A stretch of 64,000 bases of DNA from Streptomyces sp. SID12501 (GCF_010550245.1 NZ_JAAGLU010000026.1:100085-164084); one strand, 5' to 3'; counted from the stretch's first letter, positions 1 through 8,265 are shown. Numbers and translations: made by a program. The notes: generated by a model not told the origin, from the sequence alone.

Positions 1-85
1 TCTTCTCTACGCCGAAGATCTCCGCGGGGAGCTCGACGCTTCCGGTTGTCTCGCCAGCGGGCGAAAGGATGTCAACAGTGCTCAT
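1..85 (-). CDS. rplD: 50S ribosomal protein L4 (N-terminal part, runs off window)
   Basis: Only the first 28 codons are present. The protein begins MSTVDILSPAGETTGSVELP, a typical actinobacterial L4 start. L4 binds 23S rRNA, lines the exit tunnel and can repress the S10 operon in some bacteria. The start codon lies 7 bases after the rplC stop, so it is the third gene of rpsJ-rplC-rplD on the minus strand. The rest lies outside the window. Confidence 0.9.
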   Translation of the reverse strand, partial: MSTVDILSPAGETTGSVELPAEIFGVEK

Positions 86-92
86 CGGTACC

Positions 93-737
93 TCAGGCCC
101 CCTTGGCCGCGGTGCGGACCAGGACGAGGCCGCCGTTCGGACCAGGAATCGCGCCCTTGATGAGCAGCAGACCCTTCTCCGCGTCAACGGCGTGGACGGT
201 CAGGTTCTGGGTGGTGACCCGCTCGTTACCCATGCGGCCCGCCATGCGCATGCCCTTGAAGACACGGCCAGGGGTGGCACAGCCACCGATGGAGCCGGGA
301 GAGCGGTGCTTGCGCTGGACACCGTGGCCGGCGCCGAGACCATGGAAGTTGTGACGCTTCATGACACCGGCGAAGCCCTTGCCCTTGCTGTTGCCGGTCA
401 CATCCACCTTGACGCCGGCCTCGAAGGTCTCGGCGGTGATCTCCTGGCCGAGGGTGTACTCGCTGGCACCAGCGGTACGGATCTCGACGAGGTGGCGGCG
501 GGGGGTGACGTCAGCCTTGGCGAAGTGACCCTTGAGGGGCTTGTTCACCTTGCGAGGGTCGATCTCGCCGAAGGCGATCTGGACCGACTCGTAGCCGTCG
601 GAGTCATTCGTACGGACCTGGGTCACGACATTCGGACCGGCCTTGACGACGGTGACGGGAACAACACGGTTGTTCTCGTCCCACACCTGCGTCATGCCGA
701 GCTTCTCGCCCAGGATGCCCTTGATCTGCTTAGCCAT
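93..737 (-). CDS. rplC: 50S ribosomal protein L3
   Basis: The 214-residue protein starts MAKQIKGILGEKLGMTQVWD and carries the L3 signature around GKGFAGVMKRHNFHG (about residues 118-132). L3 is an early assembly protein that binds 23S rRNA near the peptidyl-transferase centre. The length is normal for Streptomyces. It sits 17 bases downstream of rpsJ and 7 bases before rplD, which is the usual S10 operon order. Nothing is unusual. Confidence 0.97.
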   Translation of the reverse strand: MAKQIKGILGEKLGMTQVWDENNRVVPVTVVKAGPNVVTQVRTNDSDGYESVQIAFGEIDPRKVNKPLKGHFAKADVTPRRHLVEIRTAGASEYTLGQEITAETFEAGVKVDVTGNSKGKGFAGVMKRHNFHGLGAGHGVQRKHRSPGSIGGCATPGRVFKGMRMAGRMGNERVTTQNLTVHAVDAEKGLLLIKGAIPGPNGGLVLVRTAAKGA

Positions 738-754
738 TCTCAGATCACCGTCCC

Positions 755-1063
755 CTAGAGCTTGATCTCGATGTCGACACCGGCCGGGAGGTCGAGTCGC
801 ATCAAAGAGTCAACGGTCTTGGGCGTCGGGTCGAGAATGTCGATCAGGCGCTTGTGCGTGCGCATCTCGAAGTGCTCCCGCGAGTCCTTGTACTTGTGCG
901 GGGACTTGATGACGCAGTACACGTTCTTCTCAGTGGGCAGCGGCACCGGGCCCGCGACCGACGCACCAGTGCGTGTCACCGTCTCGACGATCTTCTTCGC
1001 CGAGGAATCGATGACCTCGTGGTCGTAGGCCTTGAGCCGGATGCGGATCTTCTGTCCCGCCAT
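755..1063 (-). CDS. rpsJ: 30S ribosomal protein S10
   Basis: The 102-residue protein MAGQKIRIRLKAYDHEVIDS is full-length S10. It contains the conserved hydrophobic core and the RTHKRLIDI segment. S10 is a small-subunit head protein and, as NusE, a partner of NusB in antitermination. It is the first gene of the S10 operon. Upstream lies a 25-base element, also found upstream of rpsL, that can fold as a hairpin (positions 1138-1162). Confidence 0.97.
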   Translation of the reverse strand: MAGQKIRIRLKAYDHEVIDSSAKKIVETVTRTGASVAGPVPLPTEKNVYCVIKSPHKYKDSREHFEMRTHKRLIDILDPTPKTVDSLMRLDLPAGVDIEIKL

Positions 1064-1556
1064 GGCTACTCAGTAGTCCTGTCTCTTCGTACGCTCTGGA
1101 ACCCGGTGTTCCGTACTCACTTCGCCGTCCTGCTTGTCCGACCCACGCGGTCGGGTGTGTCGCGCTCTCACCGACACAGATGTCCCATATGAGACGTCCC
1201 TGCACGGGAAGCACGACCCTTCCGGAACCGCGGGCCGGGGGCGACTGCGTCAAATTCTCCTGACGCGAACCCACCGGGCGCCTGGCCGGTGCCGCACTGA
1301 CACTTCCCGAAAGATTCCCGTACGTCCGCCCCAGCGCTGCCTTACGACAGATTGGGCGACGAGTACTGTGGGACTCGCTTTCGGTCCTCCCGGCGGGAGG
1401 CGCGCAGCATCGACAACTCGACCGAGCAACTCGGACAGTCTGCCATACGGGGCAGCGCCTCCGCCAATCGAGCCGGAGAGAATACCCGCAGGGTGACGAA
1501 GGTCAAACGCGCACGGGGCGTGTCCCCCGGTCGGCGGCATCGGCCATGATCCTGGT
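1064..1556 (-). promoter_or_regulatory. intergenic region holding the S10 operon promoter/leader
   Basis: This 493-base gap separates rpsJ (minus) from a divergent hypothetical gene (plus). The only structure I can support is the hairpin-forming element at 1138-1162, about 75 bases upstream of rpsJ. On the minus strand a CATATG box near 1182 could be part of a promoter. I see no convincing gene: reading frames here have no ribosome site and no family motif. Confidence 0.45.
1138..1162 (-). promoter_or_regulatory. 25-base leader hairpin element shared with rpsL
   Basis: The same 25 bases occur at 1138-1162 and 20621-20645. Each copy is upstream of a ribosomal operon and in the same orientation. 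On the minus strand the core folds as CCGACC-GCGTG-GGTCGG, a perfect 6-bp stem with a 5-base loop. It lies 75 bases before the rpsJ start. The identity and placement suggest a common promoter-proximal RNA or DNA control element; its role is inference. Confidence 0.6.
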
Positions 1557-2264
1557 GTGACGCATGACATGGACCTGAACGAGGCGGCGACCCGCCTGGA
1601 GTCGCACATACGGGACTGGCGGGCAGAGGGCTTGCAGGTCTCGGACGGCCTGTGGGCAGCGGACGTAACCGCCCTGGAGGTACGGATCACGTCCCCGGCC
1701 TGGGCGGGCCAACTCGTCGTGCAGCTGTACGGAGCCGGCCGAGCGCATGTCTTCCTCCTCGTGAAGGCCGGGTTCGTCCAGGAACGCCACCGGGTCTCGT
1801 CCCTCGACGCGTGGAGCGCGCTGCTGACGGAATCGGTGGCCCGCGCGTCCCGCGTACGCCTGGTGCAGGCCCGCCTGCTGACCAGTACCTGTACGACAGG
1901 CTGGCTGGACTGGATCCACGGCGAGCTGTGGCTGCTCCCCGAGGGCCTGCTGCGCATCCGCAGCGGCTTCATGACGACGGTGGCGAACTCCTACAGTTCC
2001 GGCTCCGGCCCGACGGCACGGGATCCTTACCGGCTCATCGCCCACGACCCGGCGACGGTCCTGGCCGCTCACCCCACGAACAAGCTGATCCCGTTCGCGG
2101 AAATGGCCACGGCACGTCTGCACGGCGGGGTGACCACCTCCGGCCTGGAGGTGGTCATGACGGACGGCACCCGCCACAAACTCCTGTGGGCGTCCTGGGA
2201 CCCGGCCCGGCGACTGTTGCGGGAGCGGTTGCTGCCACTGCTGGGCGCACGGCTCACGCACTGA
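1557..2264 (+). CDS. conserved hypothetical protein
   Basis: This 235-residue protein has typical Streptomyces codon use but no family I recognise. It has no signal peptide or membrane segment, so it is probably cytoplasmic and globular. It is rich in W, R and L (for example CTTGWLDWIHGELWLLPEGLLRI near the middle, cut here to the visible motif). The start is uncertain: GTG at 1557 or ATG at 1569, and neither has a clear ribosome site, so the message may be leaderless. It diverges from the S10 operon and stands alone. Confidence 0.6.
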   Translation: MTHDMDLNEAATRLESHIRDWRAEGLQVSDGLWAADVTALEVRITSPAWAGQLVVQLYGAGRAHVFLLVKAGFVQERHRVSSLDAWSALLTESVARASRVRLVQARLLTSTCTTGWLDWIHGELWLLPEGLLRIRSGFMTTVANSYSSGSGPTARDPYRLIAHDPATVLAAHPTNKLIPFAEMATARLHGGVTTSGLEVVMTDGTRHKLLWASWDPARRLLRERLLPLLGARLTH

Positions 2265-2304
2265 CCGGAGGGTCCCGAACGACCCCGGTGACGTCGTACG
2301 ACGA

Positions 2305-3126
2305 TCAGCGCACGTCGATGTAGTCCTGGCCGCTGGTCGCGGTGCCGGTGGTCGTGTTGCCGTAGTACACCCACCGGAAGAACCCGTCGGTGGAGGCCGT
2401 GACCTGAGTACGGAGGGCACCCGCACTGTTGGTGGTGACCTTCTTGAGCGTCTTGAAGGTGCTCGCACCCTTGGCACGGAACTGAAGACTCACGCTACTG
2501 CCGGCGTAGGGACCGTTCTTGTGGGTGCTCCAGTTCGCCCGGGTCAACTTGCCCACGACAGTGACCTTCTTGCCCTTGGCAACCGGCTCGGGCGTGACGT
2601 CGGCGACGGTGAGCTTCGCGGCACGCCTCAGGGAGACACCTCCGGGCCTTGTCTCGAACTCCTGGACCACTTCGCCGTTGGCCTTGAACAGCGCGAGGGC
2701 CACGCCGATCTTCCACTTGGTGGCGTCACGGTTGGAGACGATCTGCCCCTGCGACGGATCGGGGTCGATGGAGAGCGTGCCCTCGCAATGGGCCTTCTTG
2801 AGGCTGACCTCGTAGCAGGTCCTGAGGCTCAGCTGTACCTCGGGAGACAGAACGCTTCGCTGGTACAGGAAGGGTTGCGCGTCATAGCGGAGCGGGTGGT
2901 TCGTGTCGTACCCCGGAGGCAGGGTCATATCGAAGGTGAAGGACGGTTCCACCACCCTCGACGTGCCGACCACCACCGGCTTGCCGTTGTTGATGACAAG
3001 GTCCGTCACGACGATGCCCGTGTCCTGCGCTTGCGCGGCCGGCGCGTTGAGCACCGAGAGCGCGAGGGCCCCTGCTGTTGCGATCACAGCGGCGGTACGT
3101 CTTCGGCCCCGTATACCTGTGTTCAT
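2305..3126 (-). CDS. secreted protein of unknown function, paralogue A
   Basis: The product is 273 residues from ATG 3126, which is preceded by GAAGG five bases upstream. It has a Sec signal peptide: a positive region with GRRRTA, a hydrophobic stretch ALALSVLNAPAAQA, and cleavage likely after AQA. The mature part is beta-rich, with repeated KGKKVTVVGKLTRANW-like Ig/surface-domain strands and a C-terminal YIDVR tail. It is clearly paralogous to the protein at 5764-6582, with near-identical signal peptides and C-termini. Function is unknown; an extracellular or surface role is likely. Confidence 0.8.
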   Translation of the reverse strand: MNTGIRGRRRTAAVIATAGALALSVLNAPAAQAQDTGIVVTDLVINNGKPVVVGTSRVVEPSFTFDMTLPPGYDTNHPLRYDAQPFLYQRSVLSPEVQLSLRTCYEVSLKKAHCEGTLSIDPDPSQGQIVSNRDATKWKIGVALALFKANGEVVQEFETRPGGVSLRRAAKLTVADVTPEPVAKGKKVTVVGKLTRANWSTHKNGPYAGSSVSLQFRAKGASTFKTLKKVTTNSAGALRTQVTASTDGFFRWVYYGNTTTGTATSGQDYIDVR

Positions 3127-3151
3127 GCACACCTTCTTCCAACAGTCGCTC

Positions 3152-3187
3152 GATCAACTGCCGGAAGCGTACGAGATGAACTCGGCC
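3152..3187 (-). pseudogene. remnant of a DUF397 gene 3' end
   Basis: On the minus strand these 36 bases read AEFISYASGS and stop, then continue for a few bases. They differ at one position from the end of the intact DUF397 gene (6641-6676). In both places the sequence sits just upstream of a copy of the secreted-protein gene. It is best explained as a leftover of a segmental duplication whose DUF397/XRE part was lost. Confidence 0.65.
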
Positions 3188-3447
3188 TGCGGGTAAGCCT
3201 GTTGCTGGAGTAGCCCTCGCATACCTGAGGACGCCCTGGCGCCATCTGTCGTTTCGGCGTACACCCCGAACGCACAGGTCACACCGGAACCCGGGAACGT
3301 GTGTCCCGGTGGCGTGTGCGCAGGCGGGCCCGGCGCTCTATTTCAAAGAAACACGGGAGATAAAAGAACCCACCAAACCGCACCTTCCCTCCCGTTCGCC
3401 GGACAGGGGGCGGCCACGGCCGCTTCCGCGCGGACTCACTCGCCCGA

Positions 3448-3469
3448 GTGAACATCAGCAACTTCGCTG
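3448..3469 (+). repeat. promoter-proximal repeat, copy 1 (upstream of winged-helix gene)
   Basis: GTGAACATCAGCAACTTCGC here matches 4628-4649 with two differences. A TACGCTC box follows about 44 bases later in both copies. The two copies precede the winged-helix gene and the Rpn-type gene, so it may be a shared operator or promoter element. Confidence 0.45.
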
Positions 3470-3611
3470 GATTTGTGCCCGGTTGCCTGCCTTACGCTCA
3501 GCCCAACGCGGCACGACCACGTCACAGACAACTCCAGACATGCGACGGCCCTCGCCGGGACTGCAATCCCAATGCGAGGGCCTGACCACCAAGGAAGATA
3601 GAAGCTTCCCG

Positions 3612-4631
3612 ATGGATACGCAGAACCCTAGTGCGCCCCCGTGCGCCCAGTCCCGCTCGGCGGGCAAAAATCACCCCCAGCGGCGCCCCAAATCCGGCGT
3701 CTCCGGGGTGATCCACGACAACGTCCGCCACACCACCCGCTTCACGGTGATCGGCAACCACCTCGCCCAGCACCCCGACCTGTCGCTGCTCGGGATCGGG
3801 CTGGGCACCCACATCCAGTCGCTGGCCCCGGGCTCCCCCGTCGACATCAAGACCCTCGCCAAGAGATTCCCCGAGGGCCCCGACCGCATCGCCGCCGCCC
3901 TGCGCGAACTCAAAACCCACGGCTACCTGCGCCGAACCCGCGAACGCACCACCGGCGGCAACATCGTCACCCGCACCGTCTCCTGCAACCAGCCCGGACG
4001 CCACACCGAGGGCCACGCCGATCGCCGTACCAAGCCGGAGTCTGAGCCGGACTCGGACTCCAAGCCCCGACCGGCGTCACGTCCGGGGCCCGCTCCCCAC
4101 CACGCGCCCGCCCCCGAGCACAGGGCCGCCGAGCCCACCCGCCCCGCGCACCCCACCAGCACCCCCGGCCCGCCCAAGAAGCGCACCCCACGCAAGCCCC
4201 TCCCCGCCGTACCGCAGCCCACATACAAGGGGCAGGGCCTTCTCCAGGCCGCGACCGACCTCCTCGCCGGCCTGCGCCGCCACGACCCCGACCTGCTCCT
4301 GTCCGCCTGCGACACGGCCCACCTCGCACCCGGCGTCGCCGCCTGGCTGGAACGCGACACCAGCCCCACCGCCGTACGACACGCACTGACCAGCGACCTC
4401 CCACCCGAAGGCATGCGCCGCCCAGCCGCATTCCTCGCCCACCGCCTCACCGAGAAACTGCCGCCCCCGGCGCCGTACCGCGCACCGGCCGGGCCATCAC
4501 CCGTCCGGCACCCACTCCAGAACTGCGACGGCTGTGAGCGGGCCTTCCGCGGTCCGGAGCCCGGCAGATGCGGCGAATGCCGTCAACTCCACAGCGAATC
4601 AGCTCTCGGAGTCCTTCACCTCTCAGGGTGA
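3612..4631 (+). CDS. winged-helix DNA-binding protein with C-terminal CxxC zinc motif
   Basis: From ATG 3612 the product is 339 residues and begins MDTQNPSAPPCAQS. Residues about 30-115 form a winged-helix region: KTLAKRFPEGPDRIAAALRE is the recognition part, followed by a GYLRRTRERTTGG wing. A long Pro/Arg-rich linker follows, then a helical domain. The C-terminus has CDGC and CGEC pairs, suggesting a zinc ribbon. The frame is open upstream, but that part is low-complexity and lacks a ribosome site. It lies 128 bases before the Rpn-type gene and shares an upstream element with it, so it may regulate that gene; this is inference. Confidence 0.7.
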   Translation: MDTQNPSAPPCAQSRSAGKNHPQRRPKSGVSGVIHDNVRHTTRFTVIGNHLAQHPDLSLLGIGLGTHIQSLAPGSPVDIKTLAKRFPEGPDRIAAALRELKTHGYLRRTRERTTGGNIVTRTVSCNQPGRHTEGHADRRTKPESEPDSDSKPRPASRPGPAPHHAPAPEHRAAEPTRPAHPTSTPGPPKKRTPRKPLPAVPQPTYKGQGLLQAATDLLAGLRRHDPDLLLSACDTAHLAPGVAAWLERDTSPTAVRHALTSDLPPEGMRRPAAFLAHRLTEKLPPPAPYRAPAGPSPVRHPLQNCDGCERAFRGPEPGRCGECRQLHSESALGVLHLSG

Positions 4632-4649
4632 ACATCACCAACTTGGCTG
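4628..4649 (+). repeat. promoter-proximal repeat, copy 2 (upstream of Rpn-type gene)
   Basis: The second copy of the element at 3448-3469. It overlaps the stop codon of the winged-helix gene and ends 110 bases before the Rpn-type start codon. The shared TACGCTC box lies at 4672-4678. Confidence 0.45.
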
Positions 4650-4759
4650 CTGCCAGGCCGTGTTGAACTCCTACGCTCGCAGCAAGATTCGTCCTGGCAC
4701 ATGCCATAGGCAATTTCTTCCCGTATGACTCGTACCAACTCACACTCCCAGGGACCCTT

Positions 4760-5668
4760 ATGGTCAGCGCGCCCCATGAAGCGATGCACCGCATCTTCCA
4801 GCACGATCCACGCCTCTTCAGCCGCCTCTCGGACGCGCTCGGCTTCTCCCTCCCCACCCCGGTGGAAGTCACCGTCATGCCCACCGACCTCACCGAGACC
4901 GAGCCCGTCGAACGTCGCGTTGACACCCTCCTACGGCTGAGGAGCGCCGAGCACGGCTCCTATCTCCTCGCCATCGAGTCCCAGCGCACCAAGAACCTGG
5001 CCAAGCCCGCGAGTTGGGCGTACTACACGTCGTACTTGTGGACCACGTACAAGGTACCCACCGCGCTCATGGTCGTGTGCCAGGACCGCGCCGTCGCCAA
5101 ATGGGCCCAGCAACCGGTGACCAGTGGCCCGCCCGGACTGCCCACGCTCACCCTCACGCCCCTCGTGGTGGGACCGCACAACACCCCCGTCGTCACCGAC
5201 CCGGACGAGGCCCGCGCCGACCTCGCACTGGCCACCCTGTCCGCCATCACGCACGCGACCGATCCGGACATCTTTGTCATACTGAAAGCACTGTCCACCG
5301 CCCTGCAGGGTGAGCCCGAGGACATCGCAGACCCGATCATCGAATTCACCGCACAAGGCCTGGGCGACCGCCCGGCCAGGCAGTACTGGAGGAAACTGGT
5401 GGCCGTGGACCTCTCCTTCTACAAGTCCTACATCGCGGAAGAGATCCGCGACGAAGGGCGAGCACAGGGCCGAGCGCAGGGCAAGGCCGAAGGCAAAGCC
5501 GAGGGCCAGGCCGCCGCCATACTGCTCGTCCTGGAGCAGCGCGGCCTCGACGTGACCGACGAGATCCGTGACCGGATCACGGCCTGCGACGACACCGAGA
5601 CCCTGCGCACCTGGCTCACCCGCGCCCTCACCGCCACCTCCGCTGCGGAGATCTTCGCGGACCAGTAG
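4760..5668 (+). CDS. Rpn/Transposase_31-type PD-(D/E)xK nuclease-like protein
   Basis: The 302-residue protein opens HEAMHRIFQHDPRLFSRLSD, as in the Rpn (PF04754) family. It has the nuclease core: Asp in RRVDTLLRL (about residue 55) and an ExQ-type motif in LLAIESQRTK (about residue 75). The C-terminal third has a helical segment, then Gly-Ala-Glu-Lys repeats (GRAQGKAEGKAEG) typical of Rpn proteins. Known Rpn proteins are DNases linked to recombination and phage defence, and some encode an inhibitory C-terminal protein from an internal start. A strong internal ribosome site with in-frame GTG at 5399 fits that design. The family assignment is from motifs only. Confidence 0.7.
   Translation: MVSAPHEAMHRIFQHDPRLFSRLSDALGFSLPTPVEVTVMPTDLTETEPVERRVDTLLRLRSAEHGSYLLAIESQRTKNLAKPASWAYYTSYLWTTYKVPTALMVVCQDRAVAKWAQQPVTSGPPGLPTLTLTPLVVGPHNTPVVTDPDEARADLALATLSAITHATDPDIFVILKALSTALQGEPEDIADPIIEFTAQGLGDRPARQYWRKLVAVDLSFYKSYIAEEIRDEGRAQGRAQGKAEGKAEGQAAAILLVLEQRGLDVTDEIRDRITACDDTETLRTWLTRALTATSAAEIFADQ
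5399..5668 (+). other. candidate internal in-frame start giving an 89-residue C-terminal protein
   Basis: Inside the Rpn-type gene, GGAGG at 5388-5392 is followed six bases later by GTG 5399 in the same frame. The product would be the C-terminal helical and Gly-Ala-Lys-Glu repeat region, without the nuclease motifs. This matches the layout described for RpnL/RpnS pairs, where the short form inhibits the long one. Chance occurrence of the site is possible. Confidence 0.4.
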
Positions 5669-5763
5669 CCGAAGTCCGGCCGACCGCAGCGCGCCGTCTG
5701 TCGGCGCCGCACACACATGGCGCGGCTCCGACAGACGGTCAACCCAACTGGTCGGGCGTCAGG

Positions 5764-6582
5764 TCAGCGCACGTCGATGTAGTCCTGGCCGCTGGTCGCG
5801 GTGCCGGTCACGGTATTGCCGTAGTACACCCACCGGAAGAACCCGTCGGTGGTGGCGGTGACTGCGGTGCTCAGGGCACCCGCACTGTTGGTCTTGACCG
5901 TCTTCAGCGTCTTGAACGAGGTGGCGTCCTTGGCGCGGAACTGGAGACTGATCTTGCTGTTGCCGTAGCCATCGTTCTTCTTGGTGGTCCAGTTCGCCCG
6001 GGTCAGCTTGCTCTTGAGGGTGAGCTTCTTGCCCTTGGCGACAGGCTCGGGGGTGGCGTCGGCGACGGAGAGCTTGGCGGCTCGGCGGAGGGAGAGTGTT
6101 CCGGGCCTTGACTCACTCTCCTCAGCCTGGAGGTTGCCATTGGCCTTGAGCAGTCTGAGGTGCAAGCCGATCTTCCACTTTGTGGCGTCGCTGTTGGAGT
6201 CGACGTCGTAGCGCGTCGGATCGGGATCGATACGGAGGTGGCCCTCGCAACGGGCCTTCTGGGAGCTGAGCTCGTAGCAGGTGAGACTGCCTAGCCCCAC
6301 GTAGTTGTACCCATGGTTGGCCAGGCTTCCCCGGTAAAGGAAGGGGGACACGTCCCAGCGGAACGAATCAGCCGTGCTGTACCCGGCAGGCAGGGTTACA
6401 TAGAGGCTGACGGGCGGTTCCACCACCCTCGACGTGCCGACAACGATCGGCTTGTAGTCGTTGATGACGAGGTCCGTCACGACGATGCCCGTGTCCTTCG
6501 CCTGCGCGGCCGGGGCGTTGAGCACCGAGAGCGCGAGGGCCCCTGCTGTTGCGATCACGGCGGCTGTACGTCTTCGGTTCAT
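5764..6582 (-). CDS. secreted protein of unknown function, paralogue B
   Basis: The 272-residue paralogue of the protein at 2305-3126 starts at ATG 6582 with GGAGAGG five bases upstream. It has the same Sec signal peptide (ALALSVLNAPAAQA), the same LTRANW-containing beta module near residue 195 and an almost identical C-terminus. The central part is more divergent (for example DSFRWDVSPFLYRGSL). It lies downstream of the DUF397 gene on the same strand. It is predicted extracellular, and no catalytic motif is visible. Confidence 0.8.
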   Translation of the reverse strand: MNRRRTAAVIATAGALALSVLNAPAAQAKDTGIVVTDLVINDYKPIVVGTSRVVEPPVSLYVTLPAGYSTADSFRWDVSPFLYRGSLANHGYNYVGLGSLTCYELSSQKARCEGHLRIDPDPTRYDVDSNSDATKWKIGLHLRLLKANGNLQAEESESRPGTLSLRRAAKLSVADATPEPVAKGKKLTLKSKLTRANWTTKKNDGYGNSKISLQFRAKDATSFKTLKTVKTNSAGALSTAVTATTDGFFRWVYYGNTVTGTATSGQDYIDVR

Positions 6583-6642
6583 TCAGACCTCTCCGATGTC
6601 CCAAGGGATTCCAAAGGGAGCGGAAAGGCTACACCGGTGTGA

Positions 6643-6837
6643 TCAACTGCCGGACGCGTACGAGATGAACTCGGCCCAGGTGGTGGGGGCGAGGGTGAGA
6701 CGGGGGCCCTGGGTGGCTTTGGAGTCGCGGACGTGGATGCCATCGGGTGCGGTGGCTATCTCGACGCAGTCGTTGCCGTTGCTGCTGTCGCTGTAGCTGC
6801 TCTTGTACCACGACAACCCGGATTCCCTACGGATCAT
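6643..6837 (-). CDS. DUF397 domain protein
   Basis: The 64-residue protein has the DUF397 (PF04149) pattern: WYKSSYSDSSNGNDCVEIA near the start, then VRDSK and a TWAEFI ending. These small proteins accompany XRE/DUF5753 (Scr1/WhiJ-type) regulators and are thought to be their partner, acting in a toxin-antitoxin-like or signalling pair. The start codon overlaps the stop of the XRE gene (ATGA at 6834-6837), indicating translational coupling. Confidence 0.92.
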   Translation of the reverse strand: MIRRESGLSWYKSSYSDSSNGNDCVEIATAPDGIHVRDSKATQGPRLTLAPTTWAEFISYASGS

Positions 6838-7697
6838 GTTTCTCCCAGCACTTGCTCAATGAACGCCACCGACTCTTCCGGTGAGAGAGCCTGGGCCCGG
6901 ATAATGCCATACCGCAGCTCAAGGACCCGGAGTTGCCTCAGGTTGGACACCGGCCGCCCTCCGAAATCGTCGTCCATCCGCCCGGCCCCCGTCCCATCCG
7001 CGAACTTCATCACCTGGATCCGCCCACCCGTTCCCGGATGGTTCGCGCAGGCTGTTGGCATCACCTGGAGTTCCACATAAGGCAGTTGGGCAACCTCCAG
7101 CATGTGCTCAAGCTGCCGACGCAACACCATTGTGCCTCCAACCGGGCGGCGCAGCGTGACCTCTTCCTGCACGAAGCTCAGTTCAGGCGCGGGCTCGCGC
7201 TCGAAAATGGACTTGCGAGCCACGCGTCCTGCCAGCATGCGTTCCAGCTCTCCTGGCGAGTACGTCGGCCTCCACGTCCCCAGCAACACCCGCGCGTACT
7301 CCGGCGTCTGCAACAGACCGTGGATGTTGTGGTTGCTGTACAGCTGAAGCTCAACCGCCCTGTCCTCTTTCTGCTTCAGATCCCGCACTTTCTTCGGGTA
7401 CCGAGCTTTCTCCACGTCCTCCAGGAACGCCCGCAGATGCCCACGCGCGTTCAGGATCTCGTCGGCCCGGTCCAGGAACTCCACCCGAGGAATCCGGTCC
7501 CCGCGCTCGATCTTGCGGATCATGTCCTCGCCGTACCCCATGACTTGGGCGAAGTCGGCCACCCTCATCCCGGCCTGCTCACGGCAGAACTTGACGAGTC
7601 GCCCGACCGCCTCGATCAACGGCGCACTCTCGTCACCGGGTTCGAGGTCCCAGCCGGACTCGTCCACACCTTCAATACCGTCGTTTTCGTTGCTCAT
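6834..7697 (-). CDS. XRE-family regulator with DUF5753 (Scr1/WhiJ-type)
   Basis: The product is 287 residues from ATG 7697, with GGAGG nine bases upstream. An N-terminal helix-turn-helix lies at about residues 30-85 (MRVADFAQVMGYGEDMIRKI). The DUF5753 domain follows from about residue 105 to 280, with typical LLQTPEYARVLL and LRRQLEHMLEV segments. The gene is coupled to the DUF397 gene downstream and divergent from an ATPase gene, the classic Streptomyces abaA/whiJ-like trio that influences development and antibiotic production. The exact target is unknown. Confidence 0.92.
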   Translation of the reverse strand: MSNENDGIEGVDESGWDLEPGDESAPLIEAVGRLVKFCREQAGMRVADFAQVMGYGEDMIRKIERGDRIPRVEFLDRADEILNARGHLRAFLEDVEKARYPKKVRDLKQKEDRAVELQLYSNHNIHGLLQTPEYARVLLGTWRPTYSPGELERMLAGRVARKSIFEREPAPELSFVQEEVTLRRPVGGTMVLRRQLEHMLEVAQLPYVELQVMPTACANHPGTGGRIQVMKFADGTGAGRMDDDFGGRPVSNLRQLRVLELRYGIIRAQALSPEESVAFIEQVLGET

Positions 7698-7837
7698 GCC
7701 CACCCACCTCCAACGCGCACCCGTACCCGCACGTCATCCGAGACAGCCGAGACAGAGCGAGACAAGAACCGGACAGCGCGGATACGCACAGGCGTCACCG
7801 CACGTCAAGGCAAACATGTTCAGCCACGCTGAGTGAC

Positions 7838-8263
7838 ATGAATCAGGAAACCGCCGATCACCGGACCCAATACACCGGCCACATCCGCAACTTCAGCGCC
7901 CTCCTGCCGCCCACGCCGCGTGGAGCCAGGCAGGCCCGTCAGCTCGCGGTACAGCAACTGCGCGACTGGGGGCTCCCGTTGGACCCCGCGGAGCATCTCG
8001 TCGCGGAACTCGCGGCGAACGTGGTGACCCACGGCCGCGTACCTGGGCGCGATTTCCGGCTCATGCTGTACGTCATCGACACCACCCTCCGCATCGAGGT
8101 GACGGACACCCGGGACGACCTGCTGCCGGGGGTGCGGGAGGCGGCACCGGACAGCGAGTCGGGGCGGGGACTGGTGATCGTCGAGGCGTTGGCGGACCGG
8201 TGGGGGGTGGGGCTGGGGCCGCGCCCTCGGAAGACGGTCTGGGCGGAGTGCGGGGTGGGGTGA
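7838..8263 (+). CDS. ATP-binding protein, HATPase/anti-sigma-like
   Basis: The 141-residue protein has a GHKL ATP-binding fold: the N-box HLVAELAANVVTHG at about residues 53-66, a VTDTRDD G1-type motif near residue 90, and GRGLVIVEAL near residue 112. It resembles RsbW-like serine kinases. Such proteins commonly sit beside XRE/DUF397 pairs. The gene diverges from the XRE gene, with 140 bases between them, so the two may share a control region. Confidence 0.88.
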   Translation: MNQETADHRTQYTGHIRNFSALLPPTPRGARQARQLAVQQLRDWGLPLDPAEHLVAELAANVVTHGRVPGRDFRLMLYVIDTTLRIEVTDTRDDLLPGVREAAPDSESGRGLVIVEALADRWGVGLGPRPRKTVWAECGVG

Positions 8264-8265
8264 GG

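Larger units (their letters stand above)
3127..3611. other. 485-base gap with a DUF397 remnant and a promoter-like element
   Basis: This gap separates the secreted-protein gene (minus) from the winged-helix gene (plus). It contains a 36-base remnant of a DUF397 gene end (3152-3187) and a sequence at 3448-3469 that recurs upstream of the Rpn-type gene (4628-4649). The rest shows no gene that I can support. Confidence 0.5.

Noticed and set aside
3309..3611. 101-codon N-terminal extension of the winged-helix gene
   Set aside because: It covers the promoter-like element and is low-complexity; ATG 3612 is preferred.
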